Part shown: positions 23,932 to 34,653 of the stretch, piece by piece
How the letters are laid out: every line of letters starts with the position of its first letter
Position numbering within the stretch: position 1 is the stretch's first letter
NCBI GenBank assembly: GCA_009103225.1
Contig: RHPI01002615.1
Span: forward strand, 145,159-209,158
Direction: 5' to 3'
From: Chlorokybus atmophyticus
Taxonomy: Eukaryota > Streptophyta > Chlorokybophyceae > Chlorokybales > Chlorokybaceae
DNA length: 64,000 bases
Notes under the pieces: model-generated
Seen by the model: the letters and a program-made list of their open reading frames with translations, nothing else
Database searches by the model: none
What the model was told of the DNA's origin: nothing
Translations under genes and position numbers: made by a program

Positions 23932-25349
23932 ATGTATCCCGTACCTGAGGATTTATCCTATGAGCCATCAAGTGATGAGGAAGTGAAGCACTCAGACACG
24001 AGTGGTGGTTACAGTGTCAGTGAGGAGGAAGAAGCCAAGTCCAAGAGTGGTGAAGCTTCTTCAAAGAAGTCCTCTCATGATGACCAACCTATGGACGCTC
24101 AGAGCATCATCGGGGCGGCCATAGCGAAGTACGCATCAGAGCGTGAAGCTCTTCTTGCTGCACACCCCAGCTTCGCAAGGAAGTGTGCGATGAGTGGGCG
24201 CAGCAAATCCGTAACGCATATGAGACGGACTTCACGGCACTCCCGCGCACAAGCAAGGAGATGGTGATTCGCATGATTCAGCATGAGTTGACGCGTAATG
24301 TACCGCAACTTATACGCACAGATCCGGCAGTGGCCACTCTTATGGCAATTTATGACAAACCAGGCCCGTATCCAGGCCGGAGAATGGCGTTCGAGGCTCT
24401 CACCTTATTGACGGTGGAAATTCAGAAGCATTGCAAGGACCTTTTCTGGTACTTAGGGCCTGAGCTAGAGGAGATGTTAGCTCGAGAAGAGCGCTTGACT
24501 GCACGCCTCGATGCTATGCAGTCCGAGTTGGTGGCATTACGCCAGCAGGTGGCAGGGGCTACTACTACTGTAGCAGGGACATCAGTTGGCCTACCCGTCA
24601 CAGCGCTGAACAAGCACGAGAAGTTCAAGCCTTATGGGGCTGTGAACATTCATGATTGGGTGGTGAATGTAAAGCGCTACTCGGCTGCACTTCAGCGACC
24701 AGTTAGTGAGCATGCATCTGTTGCTGAGTTGCTCATGCCACCTGACGCTTTGGCCAAGTGGGCGCGTCAAACGGAGGATGGTGCTTCCAAGACTGTGGAG
24801 GCATCATTTCAGTTCTTGGTAGAGCGCTATGGTGGCATGGACCCGGCTACTGCTGCTCGCAACAAGCTTACCAAGCTGCGACAGAGTGGTCGGGCGGCTT
24901 CAGTGTACTTGCATGAGTTTCAGGCATTGGTTGGCCGTGTTAACACTGGGCTCATGCCCATGGACAAGGCTGAGCATCTTGACATGTACAAGCGCGGCTT
25001 GGATGCACGCTTGCGCGACCAGCTGCAGTACAACACGTCGACGGGGCAACAGTGGGTTCCCGCGGACCTCGCAACCTTGCAGAGGTTGAGTGTGTATCTG
25101 ATCAATGACGATGCTGCGGCTGTGCAGGACAAGTCACAGGTGGTGGCTTCAGTCAAGCCACATGGGGGAGGGGGGAAGCGGTTCCCTCCACCAAGTGCGC
25201 ATGCGGCGAAAATGGCCAAAACCTCATACGCACCTGCGAGTGGTGCTACGCCTATTGCAGCACGCGCCTGCTACGTGTGCCATCAGCCAGGTTACATCGC
25301 GAAGAACTGCCTAACCAAGGGAAAGGGCAAGGCCAAGAAGGTTGAATAG
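23932..25349 (+). pseudogene. Gypsy gag with one frameshift and altered zinc knuckle
   Basis: The capsid-like polyprotein starts at ATG 23932 with an acidic N-terminus, then shifts frame near 24175-24185 into the frame that continues to the stop at 25349. The long helical capsid region contains the retrotransposon-gag core (about 24600-25100). The C-terminus has a CCHC-type knuckle CYVCHQPGYIAKNC in which the histidine position is tyrosine, then a Lys-rich tail. The His-to-Tyr change and the frameshift indicate decay. Confidence 0.88.
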
Positions 25350-25358
25350 GATTACGTC

Positions 25359-28157
25359 GTGACTAATGTACCTTCATCTAGTGGCCAGTTGCTAGTGTTA
25401 CATGCAGCAAACTGGTTTGATGAATTGTCTCGTGTACATGTAATGACACATGCATGGCAAGCACATGATAAGCTGCCACTTTTTGATAGTGAAAAAGTGG
25501 ATGACCAGGCTTGTGTGCTAGTGCATGTAGAATTTATGCTAACAGAAGTTTTGCGCACATTGTGTGAGTTACAAAATAAACACACGACACTGAGTGTGGT
25601 TGTCATGGTGCCGAAGTATCATGGACCGTGGCTAAAGCATACTCGGGGGGAAACTATGATGAAACAATTCACAAAGCGTGTGACGGGGACAGTGCGGTTG
25701 TCAGCAATATTGATTAACCCGCGAATAAGTCACGGAATCTTGGCTACTTTTCAAGGGCGAGTAGTGCCTTTATTGTGGACCTTCACATGCACGGCACAGA
25801 GTATAAGCTCATTCTTGGTTGACACCGGGGCAACGCATAACGTTGAAGAAAACTGGGTTATGCGCAATAAGATAGCGTGTAAACCCTCAACCTTCTCAGC
25901 TGCTGGTGCTGGGGGTACGTTATCGGTAAAAGGTGAAATCAAGTTGAAAGTTTTAAGATTGGTAGTTATCAAGCCAACTTAACTTTCATCATAGTACTCA
26001 TTGACATAGTTGGTGTTGATGTGGTATTTGGCCAAGAATGGCAGAATCAAGTGTCTGTGACATTAGATACTGATGCACGGCTGTGCACAGTTAAAAAGGG
26101 GCATAAGCGCATCACTTTGTCCGTGCAGGGGTCGCATAGCTTGAAATACAAGCAAACAAACCCTGCGTTACTTACGGCAATTCAAGTGAAGCGTGCGTTA
26201 CGTAAAAACACACCTGCTTTTCTCAAGCAATTAACGTCGAGTGATGATGTTATGCCTGGCAATACAGAAGGTGTGGCGGACATCATTGAGAAATTTCAGG
26301 ATGTGTTCTCAGATGAGTTGCCGGGCTTGCCCCCTGATCGAGGTGTCGGACACACAGTACCTTTAATTCCCAATAGTGAGCCTCTATTTCGGCCTATATA
26401 TAGGTTGAGCCCTCGTGAGAGGGGGGAAATGGAAACACAGATAAAAGAGTTATTGGAAAAGGGGTTGATTGAACCAAGTTCTTCACCCTTTGGCGCACCC
26501 ATATTGTTTGTTATGGAAAAGAATGGGAAGTTGCGCATGTGTGTGGGTTACCGTGCTCTAAACAAGATCACGATAAAGAACAGATACCCGTTGCCAAGGA
26601 TTGATGATGTGTTTAAGTTGTCAGGGAATGCGTACTTTAGTACGCTAGACTGACAAGCGGCTATCATCAAATCTGGATTCATCCTTCGGATGTGTATAAG
26701 ACAGCATTTAGGACACCTACAGGCCATTATCAATACAAAGTGTTACCTTTTGGATTGACCAATGCACCCGCTGTGTTTCAAAAGGAAATGAATAAAATTT
26801 TCGGTGACATGCTTGGTCAACATGTCATGATATACTTGGATGACATCATTGTCTTCAGTAAAACAAAGGAAGAACATAGGCAAAACTTGGAAGCGGTGTT
26901 TGCAAAATTGCGCAAGCATCGTTTGTTGGTAAATCTCACCAAGTGTGATTTTTGTAAAAGAGAGTTGCCCTTTCTTGGTCACATTGTTAGTGGTGTGGGT
27001 ATCAAACCTGACCCTCGCAAAGTGCAGATTGTGAAAGAGTGGCCCCAACCTCAGAATATCCATCAACTAAGGTCGTTTCTAGGGTTGGCAAACTATTTGC
27101 GCAAGTTCATGATGGGGTACTTGACAGTTGTCATGCCTTTAACCAAACTGTTGCGTGAAGATGCCCCGTTCACTTGGACAATAGCACAAGAAACTGCTAT
27201 GCAAAAGGTGAAGTTGGCTTTAACATCGGCGCCGGTGTTAGCACTGCCCAATTGAGACAAACACTTCACAGTGGTCAGTAACGCATCAACACTTGGGTGT
27301 GGTGCAGTACTATTGCAAGATGGTAGACCTTATGCTTATAAAAGTAGGAAGTTCATTCCTGCAGAGGTGAACTACCTTACGACAGAGCAAGAACTATTGG
27401 GTATAGTTCATGCTCTCGAGACATGGCGATGTTACTTAGAGGGTGTTCAGTTCACTGTTGTGACTGATCACAACCCGTTGGTGTATTTCTAAACACAGCA
27501 AAACTTGTCGAGACGGCAAGCGCGCTGGAATGAGATTTTGTTCAGGTTCACCTTTGATTGGGTGTATCGGCCGGGCGGAACCAATGTGGCTGACCCTTTG
27601 AGTCACTGCCCGTCATTACTGGCGGTGATGCGCGCGCAATACTCGCGACACGCAGCACATTGTCTCCCGATGATGAGTTTGTGCAAATTGTTGTACAGGG
27701 GTACACTTTAAACCCGTGGTTTTTTAAAGACAACTTACAAAAATTTGACAACCGTGACAATCTGTATTACATGAGCAACAGTTTGGCGATCCTTGATCAT
27801 GCTGAACTGCGTGTAAAATGCATAGCGATGTACACGATCCACCTTACGCTGGGCACTTTAGTAGTTGCAAGACCACTAAGGCAGCGCAACAGTTGTATTA
27901 ATGGCCATCGTTGCCTGCTGATGTGAAGCGGTATGTGGACACGTGTGACAAATGTCAACGTGACAAACCGTTATGTCAAAAGCCCGCTGTGCTACTGCGG
28001 CCGTTACCAGTTCCTGACAGTAAGTGGGAAAGTGTGAGTATGGACCTTATCACTGAGCTCCCTGAGACAGTGTTGGGTCATACTGCGGTTGCAGTGCTTA
28101 TGGATCGATTGACCAAAATGGTTTACATTGTTCCTTGCCGTACGTAGATAGGCTCCC
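25359..28157 (+). pseudogene. Gypsy pol remnant: protease, reverse transcriptase, RNase H, integrase N-terminal half
   Basis: The protease keeps the DTGATHN active-site motif near 25830. A frameshift near 25980 leads into the RT N-terminus. A further frameshift and stop near 26650 separate the palm. The RT catalytic box IYLDDIIVFS is intact near 26830. RNase H (27270-27490) follows an in-frame TGA at 27253-27255, and its first catalytic Asp position reads SNAS. The frame stops again at 27490. The integrase zinc region and catalytic core start around 27910 and end at a stop near 28147. Confidence 0.9.
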
Positions 28158-29103
28158 GTGACCTATCAATGGTTTTTGTCGCATCAGTGTTCGAGTTGCA
28201 TGGCTTGCCTCGCCACATTGTCTCTGACCGTGACCCGAGGTTTGTGGCTCAGTTCTGAAAGTCGCTATGCAACTTCCAGCAGATACAGCAGCACATGAGT
28301 ACCGCTTATCATCCGCAGACTGATGGTCAGACTGAACGCGCCAATCAAGTGATTGAGGAAACCATTCGGCATTATGTGAGTCCGAATCAGTCTGATTGGG
28401 ACATTATCCTGCAATGGCTGAGTTCGCGATTAACAATGCATGGCAAGAGAGTTTGCAGGAAACTCCGTTCTTCTTAAATTACGGAGTGCATCCACAAAGT
28501 CCTGCGAGTGGTAAGTTGCTAGCTAACGACTTGACTCGCGTGCCTGCAGCGCGCGAGATGGCTGCGGCCATGCAAGACAGGTTAGCATTGGGAAAGAGCT
28601 GTCTGCGCGCAGCGCAAGACAGACAGAAAGCCCAAGCTGATAAGCATCGTAGGCAGGCCGACTATGATGTGGGCAATTCGGTGCTTTTGAGCACTAAACA
28701 CATATCCATCAAGAGAGTGGGTACCCAAAAAATTTTCCCTTGCTGGATAGGCCCCTTCAAAGTGGTTGATCGGGTCGGCACTCACGCGTATCGTTTGAAG
28801 TTACCACATTCCATACGTATACATAATGTGTTTCATGTGAGTGTACTGTAACCGTACCGTTCAGACGGTCGGGTTCAACCTCCTCCACCCCCAGTCGCAG
28901 TGGATGGCGATGATACTTTCGAGTATGAGGTGGAAACAATCTTGAGTCGCCGTAAGCCCCGACGCGGACGCGCGCTGACTTACTTGGTGAAATGGAAAGG
29001 GTATGGTGTTGAACACAACACATGGGAACCCGAAAAGAATCTTACCAACTGCCATTGGATTCTGCGGGCGTACTTGAGTGATGTGTCCGCACGCAGACGG
29101 TAA
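28158..29103 (+). pseudogene. Gypsy integrase C-terminal half and chromodomain
   Basis: The core continues in pieces (HGLPRHIVSDRDPRF near 28200; [14 protein letters not shown] near 28300), interrupted by stops near 28258 and 28476. The GPF/Y-type C-terminal module contains CWIGPFKVV near 28745. After a stop near 28849, a chromodomain follows at about 28914-29070 ([10 protein letters not shown] ... YLVKWKGYG ... NTWEP), with its aromatic residues present. Chromodomains direct chromovirus integration to marked heterochromatin. Confidence 0.9.
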
Positions 29104-29226
29104 AAGGGTGCTGGCAAACATCTTTACCGCTTCGGCCCTGATTCCTTTCTCACTTTGGTTTTCAGTGCTCACGGTGGGGCCTTGCTAACCCTTTAATGAA
29201 GACATTGAGACATACGTGGGGGGGAA

Positions 29227-29551
29227 TGTAAGGGAGTGCTACCGCTATGCGGTTCCCCGCCCTTATTTAATGGAAAATAAGGGTCCCAACGGGACAAACA
29301 TAGCCATTAAAGTCGTATTAGGGCCTTTACAGGCCCTAATAAGGTGTTATGTTATGTAACACCGATATCGACTTGAGACATGAGTGTCAAGTCGATATTG
29401 GCCGCATGGCGGCGCTGCTAACGCAGCGACCGCCATAGCCAGGGGATCTTTCGATCCCATGGCTGCCAGAGGCGGCGGCGGCGACGTGGCTGTGGTTGGT
29501 GGTGGTGGGGTAGGGGATTAAAGGGGGCGATAGCACCTCCCCCTTCTTACA
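29227..29551 (+). repeat. 3' LTR of gypsy element
   Basis: 325 bp, TGTAAG...CTTACA, directly after the polypurine tract. It aligns end-to-end with 22137-22461. Confidence 0.95.
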
Positions 29552-29849
29552 ACATACCTCGTTTGTCTCCATCCGGACTCAAACCCAGGCTTGCGGCATA
29601 CAAGTGATGCACCTTGTCGGCTGCACCATGCGGTTACTTGTGTCGCAGCTGGTGAATGAGGTCAACTGTAAAGTTATTTTGCGATCAGGTCGCGCCTTTG
29701 CTTCGCTGAGCCGTGCAGCAAATGGTGCGACCTATCTGCCGCCAATTGACCGAGGCTATCTCGGTCAGTTGAAGCAAAAGGTGCGCGATTTTACTGCGGC
29801 CAACTGACCGGAGGGGTTGGGACCAGGATGCCCGTTTCAGAGGGCGCGC

Positions 29850-30278
29850 TACAGTCTAACCTCGATAAGTGCATACCATCGAGAACGGGCTTATGTATGC
29901 ACTTATCGCGTTTATGCATCCTCGTTAAGTGCATAAATTATGCATCCGTTTTACGTGCATATATTATGCACTTAGGCTTGGCATAAATGCATAATCTATG
30001 CACTTATTCAGTAAACCTAATCCTGAGTTACGTTGTAACGTATACGATCGTAACTCTAATACAGCGTAATCGTAATTTGTCTGTAACTCAAGCGTAATGT
30101 AACTTGATTAGTGCATAGACACACCAAAGGTTAGGCATCTCATAGTATGCACTTATCAATAAGTGCATATGCTCTTAACGCACAGATCTTCCCCCTGAAG
30201 ACGTCGGTAATGGCCGAAATTATGCACTAAACGCGGATATGCACTAATCAAATATGCACTTATCGAGGTTAGACTGTA
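29850..30278. mobile_element. Pogo/Tigger-like MITE with 26-bp perfect terminal inverted repeats
   Basis: Termini TACAGTCTAACCTCGATA (29850 onward) and the exact complement ending at 30278 extend over 26 bases. The CAGT..ACCTCG start flanked by TA suggests the Tc1/mariner superfamily, pogo/Tigger branch, with TA target duplication. The 429-bp interior has no coding capacity but repeats the subterminal word TGCACTTAT and its complement many times in both orientations, which could be transposase binding sites. Confidence 0.85.
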
Positions 30279-30451
30279 CTTGGTACAAATTGTCGTAGCA
30301 AGCGCGGTTCGCAGTCGTGGACGCCTGCATCGGCGGCATTTTGCAGTGTAGGCTGGTCGCAGCTTAGTAACCGGCCATACTAAGAATAAACCATGGTGCG
30401 GACTTCCGCGGCCATATATCCGCGCCAAGCATGGCGCATATATATCTCATT

Positions 30452-30655
30452 GGACCAGGTTTTCGGCGCGGCCTCCATGGCGCGGCCGGTAGTCACTACG
30501 GTACGGTACTAGGCTTGGTTCGGTTCGGCGGCCTCTATGGCGCGAATCTCATAGGACCAGGTTTTCGGCGCGGCTTCCATGGCGCGGCCGGTAGTCACTA
30601 CGGTACGGTACCAGGCCTGGTTCGGTATTGTGGAACCCCCTATTGCAAAACGGCT
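30452..30655. repeat. Tandem repeat, two units of about 102 bp
   Basis: GGACCAGGTTTTCGGCGCGG starts at 30452 and 30554, and the units stay similar through CGGTAGTCACTACGGTACGG. GC-rich intergenic DNA. Confidence 0.85.
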
Positions 30656-32788
30656 TTCCGCCGTCACGGTGTTTTTAGGCATCACGTCACCCTCGCTGAC
30701 ACATATCACATCGCAGCGCGTGAAGTGCTTTGAGTGCGCGTGAAGGGTGCATTCATTCATAGCTTGCGACAGGTTTTCCAATCATAAATGACAACAACCG
30801 TATTACTTAAGTAATAAAAATTGTGTTATTGTTGAATACAACAATCATCATCACAATGAAGTCAAAGCAAAATGCATTGTGCGTATCTTGTTATATGGAG
30901 GTTTTGCTCACGTTTTATTCATAAAGTCTGTGGTAAAATTTTGGTAATGAGTCAATTGATCATAAATGTAAAGCGGTTTTGTAGGTGAACATGCATAAAA
31001 ACCTCAAGCATCATCGACAACTAGCATATTATGGTGTATATGTATCATATTAACTACAATATGATGCTGTAATCAAATGGTATGCGTATGGGATTCACAT
31101 CATCTGGATATCATATATTGTTGTACAATTATGTGATAATAAACATATTATTGTACACATACAAGGCATCACACAAAAGTTACATTTGCACACTTGTGCC
31201 TTTTAATTCAAGCAAGTTTGCAACACACTGTTGCAAACTGTACATTATCAGATCACGCATGCCACATCGAAGTCTAATCAAAGCAATACCATTTTACTTC
31301 CATTGTAAATCATAATCAGCAGTGCAAAGTTATAAAGTTATTATTATGCACGAGTATACAATGTGATAGCTTTTACATTCATGCTGGTGTTTCTGTTGAA
31401 CAAATTGCACAGGCTGCGTAGTGGCACTAACACGTGTTGTAAACGCATTCAAGAACAACAGGCTCAACTTCAACATGCAATTTTTTAAATTAATGAAAAG
31501 CATGCAAACTCAAAACGCATGTTACGTCATAATGTGGCGTTTTTAACTCACATTTTGATAGATTAAACCCAAAGTGTGGCTCTTTAAGGGGCTATACATA
31601 AATTAACGATGATATACAGCCACTTTCGAAGCAAATAAGCACAACAGAGACACTGGAGGGATTCGTGGCTCCAAAAATGCAAAATCAATAAGCTTAAGAC
31701 TTTCTTACCGTGACATCTTTTACAATGTATTTATTGCAAACATGTTGAAATAGCTTTTATGGCTTTCATTATAACCTTGTGTTACACAAGCAATTATGCC
31801 ATCCTTCATGGTCACTCATAATTGCAACTCTGAAACGCAGATACCAGGTATCTCAGCCTTGGTATGGACATCATCATTTTAACAACCGTCATTGATGGAT
31901 CTATCAGACATGTCTCATGGGAATGCAAGAAACGGGTTCTTCGTTAAGCGCACGTCATGCCGCCTACATGAATACCAACAGCAAACATTCTTACAGCAAT
32001 GGCAGACTGTGACACTCGCTCATGCCACCGTGTCCGAGGCACGCGGCGCGACATCAAGCAGTCCGCAAGCAGTCCGCTGCATGCAAGCTGTCGAGGCGTA
32101 GGCGCAGGCGGCGGCGGGGGCGGGAAAATAGAGGAGCTGTATTGAGGCTATCGACGTAGCCTTCTTGCTTGTGAACATGCATAGCAGTGAGTAGCTGTTT
32201 GGTTGCAGTAAATGAAAGCGTTTGGGCGAAGGCACTCGAGGCAGCAGTGCTTTGACCATCGCTGTCAAGGCTCAGGCTTCAAGCATGTAGCTTCAACCTC
32301 TGGTCTACGTGGAGGCAGCTGGCTTGCTGAAGCTTTGTAAGGGTAAGCAAATGTGGCTCTGTCTCACGTGCCAAAAAGTCAGATCCATATAGGTAAGAGG
32401 GCCTCTTAACGTGGTTGCTGCGCGACAGTTACACGACCATTTCTATGACAGTCGCAAGCCTTCGCAGTAGGCATGCTTGCTGATGCCACAGCACCAATGA
32501 CTCAGCACATACACTCCACGATTCAACATGCTTCCAAGTCAGTCTCTGGCACACATACATGTGCCTGGATACAACTGCTGGCGCTGTAGAAGTCAAGTGC
32601 TTTCCACACAGGACAAAGCGCACATGACCTTGTGTCTCGTGTTTGCAACAATGGCAGGCATGAACCTTGCTGGAACGTTGATAAGTATCCCACAAGTCCA
32701 GTGAGATGTCGGGCTGGAAATACTGCACAAATCGCACACGAATCAGCACATCAAGCTGCACACTGTCATCGTTACTGGAACTCCATGC

Positions 32789-32838
<50 letters not shown>

Positions 32839-32926
32839 CGCTCGCTCGCTCGCTCGCTCGGGGGGTGGGTGGGTGGGTGGGTGGGCACTGGGTGCAGTGT
32901 TCTGCAGCCACTGCTAGGTGGTCTTC
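30656..32926. other. AT-rich intergenic DNA, no supported gene
   Basis: From 30780 to 31900 the sequence is AT-rich and non-coding in appearance. From about 32050 to 32350 it resembles 36940-37200 upstream of DEG/ENaC copy B, so the duplicated block of copies A and B probably includes this 5' flank. Confidence 0.5.
32787..32886. repeat. Compound microsatellite (CT)n(CTCG)n(GGGT)n
   Basis: About 24 CT units are followed by CTCG units and then GGGT units, upstream of DEG/ENaC copy A. It creates a long spurious minus-strand frame of alternating Arg-Glu. Confidence 0.95.
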
Positions 32927-32962
32927 AGAAGTCAGGAACGTGATACCACGTTCCTGACTTCT
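32927..32962. repeat. Perfect 16-bp inverted repeat upstream of DEG/ENaC copy A
   Basis: AGAAGTCAGGAACGTG, a 4-base loop ATAC, then the exact complement. It ends 61 bases before the copy A ATG, so it lies in its promoter or 5' UTR. Confidence 0.85.
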
Positions 32963-33023
32963 AAAGTACCCGGTCCTAACAACTGTCTCTTCACTGTGCA
33001 GTTCCACTAGCTTGCGGTCTGTC

Positions 33024-34380
33024 ATGGAAGCTGAGTACAGCGTGGACGCAGTGTCTGCTGCCAGCCATAATGTGTTCTCAAGACAATGGCCCACGCCTCG
33101 CAGTGACAATGTTTTTGAGGCTCCAGCTTCAATGCCTTCCTGCGAGCGCTCCGAGAAAGGTAAATCCATGGCATGGAGTATGCCCAAAGGAGGAGGCACG
33201 GGGACTTGGAGGCGTAGCCCACGTGCCACTGAGCCCCAACGTTGCCCACCGATCAAGCACGAACACGAGTGCGCTTGCTGCGGCATAAGTTTCATCAACC
33301 CTCTTAAAGATGAGCGCACAGATGCGCTATGTGGTGAATTTTCCATGCACGGTGGGTGAATAGACGCTCTTGTTTTGTCCCGCGTGCTGCATTGTTGCAT
33401 ACTTAAGGTCGTTTTGACATTGTTGGCAGGTTTGCCACGAGCAATGCGCATCGACACCAGCAAGCTGAGGCGTTTTCTCTGGCTGATGATCTTCTTAGGT
33501 GGTCTCGCGGCATTCATTGCATTGGTGGTGATCCAGATCCAGAGCTACAACGACTACAACACCATGAAAACCGTCAACATTGTCGATGCATCCAAGCAGG
33601 GCGGCCTCTATTTTCCAGCGGTATGTTTGCTTACGGCACCGTGCAGGATGTCTTTAAATGCATCACGGACTATGCACGATAGCAATGCTGACTGTGATGA
33701 CGGCTACGCAGGTTACCATTTGGAATGTAAACACTGTTAGGTAAGCCTGTTTACCATCAAGCAATGGTTGCGTGCGCATGGCAGCTGTCCAATAGTAGTT
33801 TCCTCGAATTGCAATTGACTGTCCGACTGTAACAGCAATGTACATTGCCAATCAGGAAGTCTGCCGTGGTCAATACGCCTTACTTTGATGAGGTCTGTGG
33901 CGACGCCGCTGGTCTTGAGGGAGATGAGAATGAGGGCTTTCAGCGGTATCCTCTCAACTGGACAGACGAAGACATTGTAACCTCTGCGCATCAGCTTGAG
34001 AGGTTAGTTGAGAGCGCACTGGTGGCATGACTGTGCTACACAATGAACCGAGGTATGTTGGTTAGGCGACTGGTTGTGTAACCACTTGAAGTGACACACA
34101 GCGCTGTCAAGCGCTGTCTTAAGCTGGCCTGCCTTTCTCATGCATTGCTTATGTCAGTGGATTAGCCACCAGTACTCTTCACACGCGTCGCCACAACGCA
34201 CGAGCCGGAGCAGCGCCTCAACCGCATCGAGTGCAGAGCGCAGCATTCAGGCACTGTCACTCTGGTTGGGATCAGCAACAGCAATGACGACAACAGAAGC
34301 AGTAGCAGCCAGGGTGATGAGGGCAGGGGAGAGGATGTACCATTTGTACTAGGTTGCAGAGGCTCTCGTACACCCGCGCG
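33024..34380 (+). pseudogene. DEG/ENaC-family channel, copy A, internally deleted
   Basis: Four exons match copies B and C one for one: 33024-33351, 33430-33620, 33712-33740, 33856-34002 (exons 2-4 are 191, 29 and 147 nt, the same lengths as in B). They encode the Cys/His N-terminal block (HECACCG ... FSMHG), the conserved HG and TM1 (LPRAMRIDTSKLRRFLWL onward), FPAVTIWNVNTVR, and the first ectodomain segment. The rest of the ectodomain and TM2 are missing. Instead, at about 34165-34260 there is sequence resembling the extreme C-terminal tail and 3' UTR of copy B (SSHASPQRTSRSSAS versus SSHAAPKHTSRTSVS). The gene therefore appears to have lost exons 5-11 and most of 12 by deletion. It cannot form a pore on its own. 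An assembly collapse is an alternative, since a single N lies at 34653. Confidence 0.82.
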
Positions 34381-34396
34381 CGCGCGGTAGGGGGGG

Positions 34397-34652
34397 TTGG
34401 CACCTTTGGTGTCGTTTCACAATTGTGATTTGAGAAGGGTTGTACAAAGTGAAAGCTTTGAGTTGTTGTAGCTTGTGAACCGCCGCGTGGATTCGCGTGC
34501 GATTTGTTTACAAGCGAGTGTCTTGTTGAGAGGTGTTGGGTAGTCATTTTACGGGCTGTTTAACCCAAGTATAGCACCTTGAAATCAACGAAAGAGAAAT
34601 AACAAATTTTGACACTTTCAGAGTGCACAACTCGTGTGCTTGTGCACTCGTG
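34397..34652 (+). repeat. Second copy of gypsy leader segment, ending at an N
   Basis: 256 bases that match 23611-23866 at every position I compared. The copy starts right after a G run and stops at the single N at 34653. It is either a recent partial insertion or a misassembly join. Confidence 0.9.
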
Positions 34653-34653
34653 N
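34653..34653. other. Single ambiguous base
   Basis: An isolated N exactly at the end of the duplicated gypsy leader segment, suggesting a contig join or unresolved consensus. Confidence 0.95.

Larger units (their letters stand above)
22137..29551 (+). mobile_element. Degenerate Ty3/gypsy chromovirus with two 325-bp LTRs
   Basis: LTRs at 22137-22461 and 29227-29551 are both 325 bp. The 3' copy has TGTAAG...CTTACA ends and is preceded by the polypurine tract GTGGGGGGGAA. Order on plus is gag, protease, RT, RNase H, integrase, chromodomain, the usual chromovirus order. Several stops and frameshifts break the frames, so it is not autonomous. The LTRs differ at scattered positions, so it is not very recent. 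I see no clear target duplication at its outer ends (TTACC versus ACATA). Its leader contains a nested TRIM-like element at 22773-23308. Confidence 0.93.

Noticed and set aside
22137-29551. Target-site duplication for the gypsy element
   Set aside because: The flanks TTACC and ACATA do not match, so none is claimed.
32429-33517. 362-codon minus-strand open frame
   Set aside because: It is antisense to DEG/ENaC copy A exons and runs through the (CT)n microsatellite, giving an artificial Arg-Glu repeat. No domain is present.
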